A stretch of DNA of 64,000 nucleotides, taken from assembly GCA_000149265.1 (NCBI GenBank), contig CH003282.1:431747-495746 (forward strand). The letters are read 5' to 3'. Each line of letters begins with the position of its first letter. The first letter of the stretch is position 1. The DNA comes from Ciona savignyi (lineage: Eukaryota; Chordata; Ascidiacea; Phlebobranchia; Cionidae). The notes below the pieces were generated by a model. It worked only from the letters and a program-made list of their open reading frames with translations. It had not been told where the DNA came from and did not search any database. Positions 1-13,449 of the stretch are shown here, in pieces. The translations under genes were made by a program, and so were the position numbers.

Positions 1-397
1 CATTTCTTCAGTATAGTCTACAAATCATACCCTGGTATTTATTAGACAGAAGTATGAATAAACAATCCATGTTTATCCTTGTGGGTGGTAAAAATGCACT
101 GCATAACAAAGGCAAATGTCAGAATTCAACATGCCCGAATGCCGGATCCCTTTTGTTGAACTTGTAACTTGATACCACCACAACTATAACGTGCCATATT
201 TTCACCAAAATGCCTAATGTATGACCCAAAAAAAAACTTAAAAATTAAATATTACATTTCAAATTGAGTAAAGCACCATTACGAAACAGACCGTCTTACA
301 ATTAAACGTACAATACTGTGCAAACAAAGCCTATACACATGTGTGGCACAATGGTTACTGGTCAGATATTTATTTCAATGAATAAAGGTATACATAC

Positions 398-3080
398 CGA
401 AGTTCCCAGTCCATGCGTCCCCTTTTTGTATATGCCAATGCAGGACACTGGTGGAAAGAAAGTAAGGTTGATAAAATATCATTGACAATCTTTTAAAGGA
501 AAAAACATGGTGTTGGCGCATTTTGGAAAGTGACTCCTAAAGAATTGAATTCGGCCATGTAGTAGTATGGTAAAATATAATCCTAACAAAGAGAAAATAG
601 TAACAGGAAAGGTTTCAGATGCTCTCTCTGCCCAGGTCAATAAAGTGCGCGGTGCATAAACTAATCACTCAATAAGCATTGCTCTAATGCAATAGTTTAA
701 ATTGGGTCAATATAACTTCCTATGCACTTACAGCAAACAAGCGCCAGTACCATGGCAGCAGCTGCAGTGAACCGTGCAACCATGACGCAAGTTGCATAGC
801 GCATTGGTGGCTCCGCGGTACGAAATGCACGTCGGCTCAACACGCTTGTCGCAACGCCATACATTGTGCCGACGATAAATGCCAAACCAGCGCCGGAGTA
901 ATGCGGCACTTTCGCCTTGGAAACCTAATAAAAAGAGAAATTAGTTGGTAAAGTATTTATAATCAAAGAAGTCTAATTTCCGGAATATTAAAAATAATTG
1001 TTCTAACTTTTACCCAGTTTCTATTTACTTTTTATTATATGATTAAATAACAGCAGTGAATACATGGTGAACACACGCTTGACAGCATAATGCACCATAA
1101 ACAATGGAATTACAAGACGCTTTTAGGAAACAGTTCCACTACAGCTTACTCAGGCTTTTAACGGCTTACAATGGGGTTGAAAGTATGTACCGGTATGTTA
1201 GTTTAGCAGCAATAGCAACATGATGAACTAAAAGCAACATCACTTGACCAAGTCCACTAGTTTTTTTTTATAATTAGTGGCTAGGTTTAATACACAACCT
1301 TTAGGCTACCTGTAGACATTCATTAAGTACTTCTAAACATGACATGAGATAATAAGAGCAATATAGCAGCGACTGCACTTTTAAAGTATTGACATTGAAT
1401 TTGATTTAAGGCCCTTGCTTTATTTACTTTCAGCATACTCAAACATTCTGTCATGTGTAAAACCACCAGGGAAATATTATTTATTTTAAACTCACCTGAA
1501 AGTTTCCAACCAAAATAACCCCGAAACAACTCAGCAATCCAAATACCACAGCGACCTGGTTTAAAGTGCCCCGTTGGCCCATGTGACGGTAATATCTCCA
1601 CGCAAGGAAAACAATGGTCATGCCTGTAAATACAAATTCACCCCAGCATGACACATTGTAAAGATATTCACATGCTGGTATTAGTTAAACATACTATAGA
1701 CAGAATCTAAATCCATGATTTGAATCAGATTGAATTTGATTCTAAATCTTAAAATTCATTTGCTGAGTACTGGGAAAAAAAGTTGGATTTGAAATAAAAT
1801 TTATGGTAACTCTTATTCTAACCCAGAATAAAAATTGTCATCATCTATAAGCAAAGTGCAAGAAAGGTATTTTTATAGAAGGGAGCAGTCAGCCATTATT
1901 TTTTGCTGATTAAACAACTTTCGTTATATCCTTTTAATTCATTTTTAAAAGGCCAGATTAAAAATTAAGATTAAAACAATTAAAAGTCTGATCAAATTTG
2001 TGCATCCCTACTTTCACGGCATACCCAATATTTGGGTGTTATACATGCTGATATGTTGGTAAATAACTAAATGGTAACGGTATGTAAAATTTAGTAACCA
2101 AAAAAATTAAAGTGAAATTATAGACTGAGTAAGAAGGCACAATCATGAGAATGCCATTACCAGGTCACCATACTACACTTCTACTGGGTAAATATATCAC
2201 CTTGTAATGCAATATACGATAAACTTTGTATTTTTGTCAATGACTCACCAAAAAATCCTTCAGTGTTTAAAATGAGGCCAAAAACCATTGATTCTGGATG
2301 TTCAGTGCCCGTGTAGCTGAAGAATAAATATATGTTTAAATCTCTCAAAATTCATAGATTTTAGTGAATAATGATTGTTTGCTCAGTTTTTTTGCACCAT
2401 GCATACAGACAACTTATAACATAAATTTCTGCCACCAATTATTGTGACAGACAAACCACAGTGACCTTCATGCACACTTTGCATCAAAGACATAATAAAT
2501 GTGGCATCAATATGTTTTTTGCCAAAACAGATTGAGTGAGTTAAAATTATGGTCGTTAAAGATGAAACAAAATAAACCTTATTTTGTATTATCATACACT
2601 GCCTTATTGGGCATAAAATAAATGATTCTGGCCTTTTACCTGAGATAAGGAAATATCCATCGCTCTGTGTGGCAGTTGCTCTTCGCAAAAAAGTAACTGA
2701 AAAAAAAAATTTTATTTACAAAGTTAAGTTGCACTGCACCACATTATGCCGCAAGGCTACAAAAAATTATGCATTGGATGTACCATAAAAAGTGAGAATA
2801 CCGTTTTATTGCCCCTGTTTAATACTTAAGTTGTATTAGTACCAAACCCAATATGGAAAAGTTATTACTTATAATTACAGTGAAAGCTCACGATAATGGA
2901 ACCAACTTAAGTATACACCACATATTTTAAAGCTTAGCTCACGTTGAAACAAATCCCACACTTGAAGTAATACTAAGTAGGATAGGCAGTAGGGACCATG
3001 GGACTGGGCCGCACATTCCTGCCCGGTCTCTCTCGTCAGTGGAAAACGTTACTGATTGTGTGGCTTCCACATCGCCATGT
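398..3080 (-). CDS. DRAM/TMEM150-family multipass membrane protein (3' end outside window)
   Basis: Six exons join in phase: 2943-3080 (ATG at 3014-3016), 2640-2696, 2249-2316, 1496-1623, 732-924 and 398-447, giving 190 codons before the model leaves the window through a good GT donor. Family marks are FPYLS followed by YTGTEHPES (family pattern: FPYIS, TGT, PPES), then a hydrophobic segment ending in VGNFQ, then SGAGLAFIVGTMYG. Five membrane segments are visible: about residues 7-28, 45-65, 82-102, 114-133 and 145-168. VGNFQ resembles the TMEM150 branch more than DRAM1/2 (ANFQ). DRAM/TMEM150 proteins are six-helix membrane proteins of endolysosomes or the plasma membrane linked to autophagy or phosphoinositide biology; the role here is inferred from family only. 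The first exon stays open upstream of the chosen ATG to its acceptor at 3080, so the N-terminus may be longer. The last helix and tail are missing because the window ends. Confidence 0.85.
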
Positions 3081-3599
3081 CTAAAGTGAATAAAAATCAA
3101 ATTTAAGATTTTTTAAATTAAATCGGGACCTTCCTTGTTTAAAAACCAAAAATGTTAAATGGAACAAATAACGCTTAAAGCTAAAATAAATCTGAGTGCA
3201 TGACCTAGACCTAGAGGTTATGACACAAGTTCTAACAGCGCATACGCCTTATTCAATATTTACCATCACCACTTTCTTTACTGAGTCATAGAGCAAGACC
3301 CTACGGTGCCACGATCCAATGAATTGCATAGCTCAACTATATTTACAAGACACTTCAATAACATGGCACCCTAACCAAAAATATTATAACGAGTGTTATT
3401 GACCCAAGCACATAAGTACCAGTATCCTATATTTCTATCATATTATCACAAAAAATGGTTAAATTAATAACAAATATTCAGTAATCTAACATATCACATT
3501 TATAAAAATGTATTAATTTTTATGTTAAGAGCTACTTTAAAACACCAGTACAGTACTGATCATGATTAAGGAATAGGATTAAGAAAATAATTACAATGA

Positions 3600-3748
3600 A
3601 GATTTGTTGAATGAGTCTTCGCACAGCTTACGACGATCACCTTTCCCACAACATGAGATTGAATCTAAGTGCATCGTTTGTTTCAGTTTGTAGGCACAAC
3701 CAAACTTTTGGTCATCTTTACTTTTATCAGATTCACTTTTCATTGTAG
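3600..3748 (-). other. exon-like stretch, unassigned (possible 5' UTR exon)
   Basis: The minus strand shows a good acceptor (polypyrimidine then TGCAG) followed at once by an ATG-led frame of about 50 codons starting MKSESDKSKDDQKFG, with possible donors (AAAG|GTGATC, GTC|GTAAGC). Joining either donor to the exon at 3080 meets a stop quickly in that phase, so it is not a coding exon of the neighbouring DRAM/TMEM150 gene as modelled. It may be an untranslated exon or chance. Confidence 0.2.
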
Positions 3749-4033
3749 CTCTGCAAAAAAGAACAGAAATTAGGTTTTAGTTGGCAGAGTCCACCGCAGT
3801 TTGTTCATTGGTAGCATGTTAGGCAAATCTGGAAAGCTTAGCACTTTTAGGAAAAGATCACATACAATGTAACATTTAGCTTGATATTATTATTTTTTTT
3901 TAATTATTACTGGTATTGTTTTTTTAGTAATCTGACGATTGGCAGTATTATAAAGCTACCTGCATATTCACATTCTCACATCCTGCTGCCAAATACTGAG
4001 CAGTCCACAAGTTATAATTCCTACAGCATGTTA

Positions 4034-4321
4034 TAGGATAGGATATTCATCTTTATCCCCGTGAATGGGAAAACCAAGGGGGTTAACACACAGGCAATCG
4101 TCAGATCACCTCGCGCCCATGGTTACCGGAGCTATTTCAGTGTGTTGTATATGATAGACACGTTCCTTCAATTTGGTAGAACCCATTAATCCGCTGGGTT
4201 CAGGCAATGTCCGTAAAGTGCCTTGCCCAAGGACACAACCTACTAGCTAACGACCAGTTTCGCACCTGCAACCTTTCGATTGAAAGGCGACGCACTTAAC
4301 CGTTAGACCAACGGGTCGGAC
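4034..4321 (-). repeat. tRNA-derived SINE, near full length
   Basis: Read on the minus strand, it starts GTCCGACCCGTTGGTCTAAC, with a box-A-like TGGTCTAACGGTTAAG and a degenerate box-B-like GGTTGCAGGTGCGAAAC about 35 bases on. A shared unique body follows (TGGGTTCTACCAAATTGAAG, then GTGATCTGACGATTG), and it ends ATGAATATCCTATCCTAT. Many relatives in this window share this layout, which fits a Pol III-driven tRNA-like head with a pentanucleotide (TATCC) tail. Length is about 288 bp. The tRNA fold is degenerate, so it is not a tRNA gene. Confidence 0.85.
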
Positions 4322-7300
4322 AATATAGTTTTAAAATAGTCCGCAGATCGGCCTAAAATTACCGGCAAGATGCCGTAGACACCTGGAATCTTATTTAATT
4401 TACCAGCAAAGTAATCTAAATCACCAGAACTTGTTTTTGCTTTTTTTGTTTACACTGCAACGTTCGGTGCATTATCACTTTAAACCGAGGTTTCTGTGTA
4501 TGCTACGGAAATGCTACCAAAAAATATTTCGACAAAAAAGTGATTAATGCCAATTTACGCAATATGGATTATTTTTCATTTTATAAATTTTGAAAATTTT
4601 ATCGTCACTAATAGCGAATTTTATGGAAAGTAAAAATACGTTCCCGTAAATTAAAGAGAAATCGGTGTTACGCTATCGATTTGAACAACACAGAAATCTG
4701 CGGTAAAACTATAAAATACCTGCTTGCCCTGTTACCATAGAAATTGTCATCCATTATTAATTTATAGTATATAGACGTATATATGTATAGGCCACACATA
4801 AATGGACGTATATATTTATACAAATAGATATATAAAAGACACTCACGTTTTATACCAGTGAACGTAAAAATGTAAAACAAATAGTGAACAATTTTAAACA
4901 CAGTCGTTACCAAAACAAATTTTAACATGTTTCGGGATTAAAATAGTATTATACAAAAATACCTATAGGCAGGGTGTCAACAGATTAAAATATATGAACT
5001 AATTGGTTTCACCATTCAACTTGGGTTAAATTGTTTCCTTGATTAAAACAGACCTGAAAATCCCCCCAAAACAAATGACAGGCCATATTTGAAAGGACTC
5101 TACCCTAAGATATTTCAACTTACACACACCATAGAGGCATAGACTCTTCATACAGAGTGCCTATGCACAGACAGTGCACGAAATATTAAACTTCGTGGGG
5201 GAATTCAATTGTTTTCGAAAAGACACATCGCGTGCGTTTCCCCCAAATCTAAGTACAGGAGAAAATTTTCGTTACACCAACTTCTAAACGGGTGTCGGTG
5301 CGCGCTGAGGCTTAAATTAAAATAGCACCGTTGGCCTGTAACAAATATTATTGCCGTCTAATGTAAGGTAGGTATCCTTTAAAGCATAAAATTAAACTAA
5401 GATCACATGCAGGATAAGTTACATTTTACAACCAAACGTATTTACCATATAGTCTAGACAAAAATATTTTAGTTCATGTTTGCCAATAGATCGGTAATGG
5501 GATTCAAGGTGTTTGCCAAACTAAGTGAGTAGACTACAACCGTAATGCACGTAGTCAGTGACCAAGTCTGTCTATGCAGGCTTCTCTGATTTTATGTTTA
5601 CAATCCTAAGCGTGTCCAAACCTGTTAATGATAAAGCCAGCTTACAATCAATAGATTTAAAGGTGTCACACAAGAAGCTTAAGTCGCCCTGACCTACGAA
5701 TTCAAATATAAAGAAATTTTAACATCATTCACACCTCCTGCCCCGATTCATACTGTCATTGTTCAACTTTCAATAAGATTTCCGACAATTGTGGTATAAC
5801 CCGCTTGTAACCTCGATAAATACCCGGTTTACCAAAAATATTTAAAAAACAAGCAACATGTAATGAAGCTTATATTACCCTTACTACCCTTTTGACCTTA
5901 GCCTTATACATCACATAAACAAGTTTGACGAACCGGCTCCCAAATTGACCATGACGTACCCTAGTCAAATAAAATTCGACTTTCTCACGAACTCCTACTG
6001 TTTGTTTCAAATCCTATATGTCAACGGGATATCACGCGATATATCTCGACACTTTGAAGGTATATACAGACAAATTACCTACAATTCAGTGAGCGAATTC
6101 CGGACGAATAGAAAAATCCACGCATGTTCCATGTTCCAGATTAAGCACGGCCGGGCGATGTGGAAGTTTAACAACCGCCGTTGAGGGGTGGATTCCTATA
6201 ATAACCATACACGCAGACTTTCTACATATGAACACCTGCATAAATATTGTTCAACCCCAAAATCCGTACATCCCGCTCTGGTTTTTGCGTCAAGTTAATG
6301 GTCGACGGACCGACAGTCAGGTGGTGAGGCCTTAAGACAGGGGTTTTCTTAAATATATTACTGCAGACTAATGTAGTTATATTATAAGCGGACCACAGGC
6401 ATGGTATTGTGACCATATTCATTGTTACACTTCCTCCATAAGCGTCTTCACAACCTTTGGAGACAAACTCGTATTTTATATCCTATAGACCTAAACCCTT
6501 AATCGCGTATAAATAATGATATTGGTCCGAGATAATTTTTATCCAATAAAAACTATATTTTTAACAAAAATCGGCTATAGGAAGAATATTTCATACTAAT
6601 CTTGTGCCTGATAAAAAGTTTATCCCATCAAGACAGCCGAGTACAGAACGGCATATCCGATAAGACCTAGTGATTATAGCGATTTTACATAATTTTATGA
6701 TGTTGATGTAATATGACAATGCGTTATCCTATAATAGCTAGTCATGTACATGCCGAGACACAAAAATATTTGAAATCCGAGTTTCTTAAATCCGATGGAC
6801 TTTAAGATAATTGCAATGATATATATCAGATTGGGACTAATGGGCCTATATAATGCCATAATATAGGTTTAAATACTAGACCATAGTTCTTGAAACATGG
6901 GTAACAGATTTCGGAAAAGAATTACGCGTAATTGGACGATATGAAGTGTACTGGGGAAGAAGGGAAGTAATAGCGAACATATAGCAAATAAATGGCGCAC
7001 GAAAATATTAGGAAGTAATAGCTAACAATGTGATGTTAATTGCCAACTATAGTCTAAAAGCAGATACTTCAAACTCGAAATAACTGAGCCTATGGGTTAA
7101 TGGAAGTGGTTCGCGGGCACGTACTCCACAATACTGTCAGTATGGTGGTAACCAACACAATAATAAATACAAATCCCCGATTTAAGAATCAGCATGGCTG
7201 TTGATAATATATATTACCCAACAATTCCTGAATGTATACCTGGAAACCATTTTGCGGAGCATTTTTTATAAGTAGCGAAATTCAGCGGTGGATTCCACCG

Positions 7301-10300
7301 AAAATCAAAGTAACGCATACACGCATTCTTTTCTGTGGTGGTCCAGTAGCAAGCGGACTTTTCAGGCGACTGACCAATTTATCACCGGATATGTAAGGCA
7401 TTTGTTCAACCAAGCGGATGGCTTTCAGAAAATCACGCATCATAGTTTTTCAATGCACCATGACTAAGAAACCGGTCGCCCCAACAGAGTTATTTTCCCC
7501 ATCTCACCCAGCAGTAACCCTTCCCTTGAGGGAAAAAACAGTCGGGAGCTTGTATCGCGTGTACGGTCAGTATCCTATGTTATGCATACAAATCCCCTGC
7601 AGTGTACAGACAATGCGTGACAATTCCAGTTTTAAAACATGGCTTAATAATGTTGTCCTGACCTGAAGCGCTGCCATGATCGTGAATGGATTTGCAATCT
7701 AGAATCGATTGCCACTGCATTAAACAAGTTTAAGACGTCATTCTATTAATGAAAATAAATNNNNNNNNNNNNNNNNNNNNNNNNNNNNNNNNNNNNNNNN
7801 NNNNNNNNNNNNNNNNNNNNNNNNNNNNNNNNNNNNNNNNNNNNNNNNNNNNNNNNNNNNGCCTAACAGCACAGACGAAACCCACAGACAAGGCCAGATT
7901 AACTTGTCCATGGAACGGCGACTCGAAAATCTAACAAGCAAACTATCTTATTTGGAAACACGCCACTCAAACCCGACTCCAAAAATACAGAACGCCACAA
8001 TATAACTAAATTAAAAATCTCAAGTGTTTTTATCTTGCACAGGAAATATAGGTGTATTTTTAAGATCTTTTAAATTCAATTGGTATATGTATAGGCTACT
8101 ACTTTAATCAACACTTTTCTTCCAAGTTTTACCTTATCAAACTAGTTTTATTCTATTTTACGCACATTATTGTTAAGTAAATATTGCGTAGGTTTTTTGA
8201 TCAGTTTTAGCATTTATATATACTACTTTTGTTTCCAATTATTGTGTTGGTGTGTTTTGACAACTGTGGTTCTGTCGTCCTTTCTGTTTCTTGTCCAATA
8301 TACTGCATGATGAGAATTATATACATATCTTTTTTAATTAAATAAACTAATAAAACATAAACCAAACTAAAATCGGCCTGTGTGTGACGGTCGTTTATCT
8401 AAATAAGAGATAAAGTTATAAAATTTTAAAGTACGAAAGGTGTTTTTAATGCGTCAGCCGGGGTCGTAAACTTTATTTCAGTCAACACTAAAACGGAATG
8501 CACTTATGCACACTGCGTGGGCGCAATACGTGTAGTGAGCAAATAGCGGTCCAATTCGGCGAAACTTAGCGGATATAACAATAATGAGATAAGAAGGACA
8601 TTGCATCCTAAAATACAAACAAAAATCAACAATATATACTGGTTACCTAAAATAAATGTGGTGATTATTAGCTGTTAATAAATTGCAATAAAAATGGGTA
8701 AACAGTTAAAGTAACTAGAGAAAAATATAATGCCAAAGAAAGGGTGAAATTGGAACTAGCCAAATTATAGGCGGAAGGTATATGGGTATTCGAAATCCTC
8801 TCCTGCAAGTCTGTATCAGACTATGAACCATATAAACATTAATTGCTCCACTAACATTAGTGGATGCTGGTATGAGTTGCAAAAAACTCAATTCCACTAA
8901 ACCCGCTCGTGCGTATGGAAATGAGGTAAAACTCATACAGATTTCCCGGAGTTGCCTGGCGGTCACGACTTTTAAATCAATCAATGTGGATTCCTCGTAC
9001 CCCGAGATGCAAACAAGAAATTCCAAAGTATTGCGCACGCAACGCAACCTACGCCATAAGATTTAGTCAGAATTTCCACCCACCGTAAATTTTTTATACA
9101 AATACGTTGAGGCTTAAAGTCAGCACTTGTCGAAAATCTCAGCGAAGTGAAACAGTTTTCGTTCGACAGTGCGTCAGCGACACGGAGTTAAAAAAACAAC
9201 CGCAACAAAAGGACGAGTATTCTTGCTCAAAAATTTACCTACAGTATATAACCGTGCTGCAGATGTTTAAAATATGCGGGAATGTCCGTAACGTTTCCAG
9301 ACCACCCAGTTGAAACTAGCCAGATTTCTTGCTCGGAATTACGCGTGGATTACGTGACTTTAGCTATTTATCCGATTTCATTTTCAAAATTCGTAACGAT
9401 TTTAAATTCCGCTTATATTAACCGCACAATGACAGATACGTTACGGGACTTTGATAACTTCAACAAAACCGGGTCTGAGCCACGGCCATTCGCGAATAAT
9501 ACACAATGCAAACACCGCGGCTTTCGCCAACCAACCGGATAGGCCGCAGAAAGATGACTGCTGAAACGCCCGAACAAAACGGGAAAACAAACAATATGAC
9601 TGCGCCTTCTAAACTCCAAATCTTTAAACGTGATAAATCATCTCAAACTATATATTAACACACAATAAGCTATTAGAATACATTGACAATTCATAAGCGT
9701 GCGCCCAATAGAGTATTCTGTATACCATGAGTTCAGTAGATTGTGGTTTTGCGTGTTTATTGTTGTTACAGCTGAATTTCGCAGTAGTTTTATCGAAACA
9801 CGAATATCAAATTGAACTTTCCATATAAAAGAGATAGCTTCGACGCATATTTGTACATTAGGCAAATCCATAATCCCAAATCCGAAAACTAGGAATGGGG
9901 GCCTTTAAGGTTCACTGACCCTTACTTTTGTTATAATGCATCCAGCTTAGTCATTGTTGAGTTCTTTGTATATGAAAGACATCACGCTTGGTTAACACTA
10001 TATCATTGCTTTTCCAGCGCCTTAATTGAAAGCAAACTGAGTTTTGCAGTTCGGTTGCTAAAATTACTATGCTAATTTTGTTGACGATTTTTATATAGTA
10101 ATCATTTTCTAACCGACTTGCGTTCATAAAAAACCCCAAGACAAACATTAATGAATAAAACACATTGAATATTAATATTTAATTACGATTATTTATTTGT
10201 GATATTTGGGGGGAAATAAATGCAACATTGTAACAGCTCTGCATGTTTTACTTAAATTTAAATACAACAACTAAAAATAGAAACGTTTTTTTGTCGTCCA

Positions 10301-10303
10301 CTC
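4322..10303. other. intergenic or long intron; no supported gene
   Basis: AT-rich sequence with scattered short ORFs on both strands (longest about 110 codons, 8715-9047 minus). They have no signal peptide, family motif, flanking splice sites or repeat support that I can recognise. It holds the assembly gap listed separately. It could be upstream regulatory DNA, or the first intron of the DRAM/TMEM150 gene if the distant exon near 10.3 kb is real. Confidence 0.5.
7761..7860. other. assembly gap (100 N)
   Basis: Exactly 100 undetermined bases, the usual placeholder for a gap of unknown size. True spacing between the flanks is therefore not known, and translated reading frames crossing it are meaningless. 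Confidence 0.99.
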
Positions 10304-10350
10304 ACCTTTGAAGATTCATTCTAAGATTGTACCCACGGTTTCACGAAGAC
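10304..10350 (-). other. possible distant 5' exon of the DRAM/TMEM150 gene
   Basis: The minus strand has a short ATG-led stretch (MNLQ plus two bases) ending in a strong CAAAG|GTGAGT donor at the low end. Its phase 2 fits the open frame at the acceptor of the 2943-3080 exon, where the reading frame runs on upstream of the nearer ATG without a stop. The intron would be about 7.2 kb, long for this locus. Phase agreement happens by chance one time in three, so this is only a candidate. RNA evidence would decide it. Confidence 0.2.
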
Positions 10351-13300
10351 GACTTTATTTGTAAGGGATCTAAAAACCTCTGCAACCAATATTAGTTCAA
10401 CAAGCTCGCCTCAGGGACATTAGTATCACTCTGTCAACTATGTGCAAGGGACAGCTCTGCATCTTCTAATCAAGTTCAGTGCCTTTTTTCCTCGTCCGCT
10501 TCAGTGATTCTCGTTTATGTTTTCTATGAGCTTTCAACCCGAAGTGACCTTCAGTTCCGACTGGCCGCAGAAGCTCTTGAAATTCCTGCTATTGATTTGC
10601 TTTGTGTTGTCTGTCAGTAAGCTTACAGTCATGTGGCATGACACAACAGAAAAATGTTCACGGTTGTGACAAGAGTAGAAAAGCAAATACCGACATAAAT
10701 TTAATACTTTTGACCAACAATTTAATAAAGCTGGCTTTCCCGGTGGTACTGTGACCCAGATGATTATTATCTTGTGGGTTGCTTAGTTTAAATGCGTTCA
10801 TTGATTTGTATTATTTACACAAATCTTGAAGTAACTTGCAGTTAATCTGAATTCAACAACTTTTAAAAGATTTCAAATAAACAAAGAGATAAAATTGTTT
10901 ACACAGGATAAACCGGATTTCCGTGCCAATAGTCCACTAAACTTGTTTATATGACATCACACAGCGTGAGATTCGCACTGATCATAGGCTTATGTGACGT
11001 CATATTAGGCTTTTTTCGATTAATAATGCGAAGTAGTTTAACATTTAATATTATTAATAATAAAAATCGAAAATCTCCGACTTAAATCTGTTTCAGAACT
11101 TGACTTTAATTGTTCACCTGGCGACCTTTTGTTACGTCACAGACGCTATTGTATAGTAGTTCTCAGAACGTAGAGAGTACACAGCAAATGTTATTTGTTT
11201 ATAGATCTAGACTGCGCTGCGTGCTCCAGATTGATAAGATTAACTCGGGCCTGTGATGTATCAATCTATGCATTATTGCACAGGGTTAATCTATAGATAA
11301 ATCTCATTGTTGTATCATATGCGTTGCTATGGGGCGCCACAAGGGATTTATGATTATTATCCTTCAGACAATACTCTAATTGATAATTGTGATATAACTG
11401 CCACATTGTTGTTGTAGCGCTTTCCGTTGTGAATCAAACCGGTTGTAAAACTTGGGAAAACCCAGTTTTTGTTTCGGTTTTCAGTTTCAAAATAACACAC
11501 GTAGACGTGTGGTGAGATAATAATTTGATTTTTAAACTCCCTGTCCATTCCGTTGCATTTTATCGGTCCCGTCAGCACGTAAATAAAACACCAGCTTCCT
11601 TACCCGAGCTGTCGAATGAGGCCTCTGGGAAAAATCGGAAACTTAAATGGCCATTTAGACGGGAGTTAAACATAATGCTTCACAAAAATATACTTAAGTT
11701 TTTTTTATAATTGTGCATAAGTTAAATGATTTTCCATTTTGTAGCACACCATTACCAAACAGTGTCTAAGAACCAAACATTTTTATTTAAAAGATGTGGG
11801 TTAGGTATTTTGTATGTATTTTTAAATCAGAATTATAAGCTGTTTTTAAATTAAAAGATAAAAAAATAATAAAATTGTAAAAAACGGTGCTTTAAGTTTT
11901 TCTTTAAAATCGCTATCCTAATTTTAATAAAATTGAAATACATAATAAACACCTATAAAACAGGCTTTAGATAAAAAGTGATTTTTTAATCTTTGATAAC
12001 AAATATTTCTTCACAAAGAGTCTACCATATAGGTACCGTCCACAAAAAACTGTTAAAAGTGTCAATGTGCGCATGAAGACCAACTGGTATGTGCCTTTGA
12101 ATATTTTTATACTATGGCTATGATAGTATAAATATTTTTTGTTGTGTCGTTAGATATACTTGTAGATCGCTTAGTAATTTAGTTTAATGTTTTTGCTCCT
12201 TAAAAAAACTATTAAAGAAAAACATATTTGTAATGTAGCAACCAAACGGAAAGAAAAAAACGTCAAAACAGTCGTTATAGCACGACTGGAAAAATAAATA
12301 AAACTCAACAACAAAAGTAGAAATTGTCCTATTTTCGTTGTATGTATATTTCTCGGGCGTGTTGCGGCCAGTGGTGTATACAAAGTGTGGATTATCGCAT
12401 TGGGTAAACGTTTGTTCCGAACAATATCCCGTACACTGTGAGCTTACACCTTCGATTCATGCTTGTAGAACACTTCCTAAATTAAGTCTCACGGAGCGTC
12501 ACCAACGTAATTGAAAAGTTTAAAAACGGCGAAATCTAACTCTTATATGGAGAGGCGAACAGATTTGCGGCTTTAGTGGAACCGACACCAATGTTATTTT
12601 AACCAAGTGCAAGCCCATGTACACTTATATTTTGTCGCCACCACAAATGAGATTGTATGAATACCTTACACCGTATCCATATTTAATCTCTGATGCTGAA
12701 ATAGACGACTGGCTGAGGCCCAACATTGCATATTAAATGTGTGTTTTGATGAGTTACGATAGATTTGCCACCCGACTTTGTTTACAACTGAAAATATAAT
12801 TAAAATATATAAGACTTCAGATGACCTTGTATATAAATTTATGACAATTACAAAGATGTTGTGATCTTGAAAGTGTTATATATAAATGTATATATATGGC
12901 ATCGATCAACTTTTTTGCCCGTGGGCACTGCTGTTTAGGCGGACCAGTATTTTGCAATTGAGTAATTTACAGGCAATAACGAAGCAAAGCAAACCTGTGC
13001 GAAACCTGTAACGAACGACCACATATTGATTCCTTTTGGAGCTTAAAACTGACATTGAGCCGTCGCAGATAAAATCATGTTCAAGAACCAATAGGTGCCA
13101 TTCAAATGCGGGATTTACGGTAAAATCGATTGGTTATCATTGGTTCCGGGAGCCAAGGTTATGTGCCCGGTGATGACGAACTCGCGCTGTACCTGGCAAC
13201 AATCGAATCACATCGCGGTTTGTTTGGAAATTGTGACATCAATTTGCGCGGTTTTCGACAGGTAAATGTAGGTTGCTTCTCACTGTGGCTTTTGGTGCGA

Positions 13301-13449
13301 TTCGATTTGACGTGATGACGTAATTACCGTTTCATGACGTCACACTGAGTTTGGTGAAGATTCGTCAAGTCGGTCAAGTGCGACCTGAATTGTCGCACTT
13401 GGACAACATCATATTCCGGATTTGTATAAAGCTGTCTTTTATTCTCCAG
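10351..13449. other. intergenic, no supported gene
   Basis: AT-rich DNA between the minus-strand DRAM/TMEM150 gene and the plus-strand C2-like gene. Short ORFs on both strands lack family features or splice context. I see no SINE copy here. It may hold the promoter of the C2-like gene, but I cannot point to a clear TATA box. Confidence 0.45.

Noticed and set aside
5945-6184. 79-codon ORF in the gene-poor region
   Set aside because: No start context, domain or repeat support; length is within chance expectation for this region.
7738-7941. ORFs spanning the N gap
   Set aside because: Translation runs through undetermined bases and carries no information.
8715-9047. 110-codon minus-strand ORF as a gene
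   Set aside because: No recognisable domain, no nearby splice structure, and composition like the surrounding AT-rich DNA with overlapping frames on the other strand.
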